The translations under genes and the position numbers were made by a program. Shown one piece after another: positions 63,001-64,000 of a DNA stretch of 64,000 bases. Position 1 is the stretch's first letter. Each line of letters begins with the position of its first letter. Under the pieces are notes generated by a model. It was given only the letters and a program-made list of their open reading frames with translations, was not told the DNA's origin and searched no databases. The DNA is from Henricia sp. BOLD:AAB3569 (Eukaryota; Echinodermata; Asteroidea; Spinulosida; Echinasteridae): the NCBI GenBank assembly GCA_037783545.1, contig JBBELK010000392.1:1-64000 (forward strand), in the 5' to 3' direction.

Positions 63001-64000
63001 AGAGAAATTTCAAAGTTTAGGAAAAAAAGGGGTTGGGGCTTCCTGGATGCTCCCGCAACCTGTGGCTGTCTGTACACACCTCTTTGGTGTACTCCTGATT
63101 CGTGCGCATGCTCAGTACTTCGGACTGTCGTAGATACGGCCCAGTTTGGGACGGGATTTTGGTCAAAGTGTGGTCCAAACGTCGGCAAATTTGGAGGTCG
63201 AAAAATTTTCCGACGAACTTCAAATTTTGCATGCTCCTAACACTCTATATTGCGCACTTGTCCTAAAAAATTGACAGACTTTCGCCGGGAAATTGCAGAG
63301 AAATTTCAAAGTTTAGGAAAAAAAGGGGTTGGGGCTTCCTGGATGCTCCCGCAACCTGTGGCTGTCTGTACACACCTCTTTGGTGTACTCCTGATTCGTG
63401 CGCATGCTCAGTACTTCGGACTGTCGTAGATACGGCCCAGTTTGGGACGGGATTTTGGTCAAAGTGTGGTCCAAACGTCGGCAAATTTGGAGGTCGAAAA
63501 ATTTTCCGACGAACTTCAAATTTTGCATGCTCCTAACACTCTATATTGCGCACTTGTCCTAAAAAATTGACAGACTTTCGCCGGGAAATTGCAGAGAAAT
63601 TTCAAAGTTTAGGAAAAAAAGGGGTTGGGGCTTCCTGGATGCTCCCGCAACCTGTGGCTGTCTGTACACACCTCTTTGGTGTACTCCTGATTCGTGCGCA
63701 TGCTCAGTACTTCGGACTGTCGTAGATACGGCCCAGTTTGGGACGGGATTTTGGTCAAAGTGTGGTCCAAACGTCGGCAAATTTGGAGGTCGAAAAATTT
63801 TCCGACGAACTTCAAATTTTGCATGCTCCTAACACTCTATATTGCGCACTTGTCCTAAAAAATTGACAGACTTTCGCCGGGAAATTGCAGAGAAATTTCA
63901 AAGTTTAGGAAAAAAAGGGGTTGGGGCTTCCTGGATGCTCCCGCAACCTGTGGCTGTCTGTACACACCTCTTTGGTGTACTCCTGATTCGTGCGCATGCT
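60003..64000. repeat. Homogenised satellite domain (about 13.5 monomers)
   Basis: From the CCT at about 60,007 to the window end, monomers are all 296 bp and appear identical apart from GAACAATTTTCC in two adjacent copies (about 62,310 and 62,608). No 22-bp deletion, GGGACCGG or indels occur. The same GAACAATTTTCC variant is frequent in the first 6 kb of the window, so this end resembles the far left domain more than the adjacent one. Confidence 0.85.
60303..60598 (+). repeat. Reference 296-bp satellite monomer
   Basis: A representative copy from the most uniform part of the window. By hand count it has 138 G+C of 296 (about 47%) and 15 CpG. Internal structure: a run of seven A then GGGGTTGGGG at 60358-60374; a small hairpin with stem ACACC (60412-60416), loop TCTTT and stem GGTGT (60422-60426); and a near-palindrome of 18 bp at 60533-60550 (GTCG...CGAC ends, A/T centre). 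The word GCATGCTC occurs twice, near 60442 and 60566. A 6-bp direct repeat AAATTG flanks the 22 bp that are missing in the short variant. No CENP-B box, tRNA-like or 5S-like segment was recognised. Confidence 0.9.

Larger units (their letters stand above)
31224..64000. repeat. 296/274-bp satellite DNA, right array (about 113 monomers)
   Basis: The same satellite in the same orientation and phase as left of the element. Features special to this side: GGGACCGGATTTT in place of GGGACGGGATTTT in many monomers; about 32 monomers shortened by 22 bp; variants CTTAAAATTTTGC, GTCAATGTG with CAAATATTGC, and CTCCCGTAACC with GTTTGAGACC. Variants common on the left (GAAACATTTT, AATTGTCC) are absent. CCTAACAAATTG and CTTTTGCCGGG occur on both sides, so the two domains share ancestry. 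Open frames spanning monomer junctions (up to 179 codons) arise because the short variant changes frame. They have no coding character. Confidence 0.97.

Noticed and set aside
1..64000. CRISPR array
   Set aside because: The repeat unit is 296 bp with no unique spacers, and the window is eukaryotic.

Overview
This window is eukaryotic, non-genic chromatin: a tandem satellite array interrupted once by a defective LTR retrotransposon. No host gene is present. The satellite monomer is 296 bp with about 47% GC. By length there are roughly 91 monomers to the left of the element and roughly 113 to the right, all head to tail in one orientation. The organism is most likely an animal. The inserted element is a Ty3/gypsy-type element whose pol runs protease then integrase with no reverse transcriptase between them, the order known from the Gmr1-like group of animal elements. 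CpG is not depleted in the monomer, which fits an invertebrate better than a heavily methylated vertebrate genome, but the species cannot be read from the window.

Layout. 1-7.5 kb: satellite with a nine-monomer tandem duplication and a nested two-monomer one. 7.5-10.75 kb: the same satellite with many single-base indels. 10.8-26.9 kb: clean satellite built from a seven-monomer higher-order repeat (about 2,072 bp; three copies) plus a duplicated 888-bp trimer. 26,903-31,223: the minus-strand LTR element, flanked by a 4-bp target-site duplication (GTGC). 31.2-59.99 kb: a different satellite domain, marked by monomers with a 22-bp deletion (274 bp) and by a GGGACCGG variant, organised in an eight-monomer unit of about 2.28 kb, with several indel-rich patches. 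60-64 kb: nearly invariant 296-bp monomers.

The retrotransposon reads right to left: complete 869-bp 5' LTR with a TATA box, tRNA-Pro primer-binding site, gag (one premature stop and at least six frame breaks), a +1 shift into pol, protease with a mutated active site, a full integrase reading frame, then an abrupt junction into the last 174 bp of the 3' LTR. Reverse transcriptase, RNase H, polypurine tract and most of the 3' LTR are absent, so it cannot move by itself. The most interesting points are the 39-nt tRNA-Pro-like stretch that runs past the normal 18-nt primer site, the contrast between ruined gag and open integrase beside identical LTR ends, and the coincidence of the insertion with a sharp boundary between two satellite domains.
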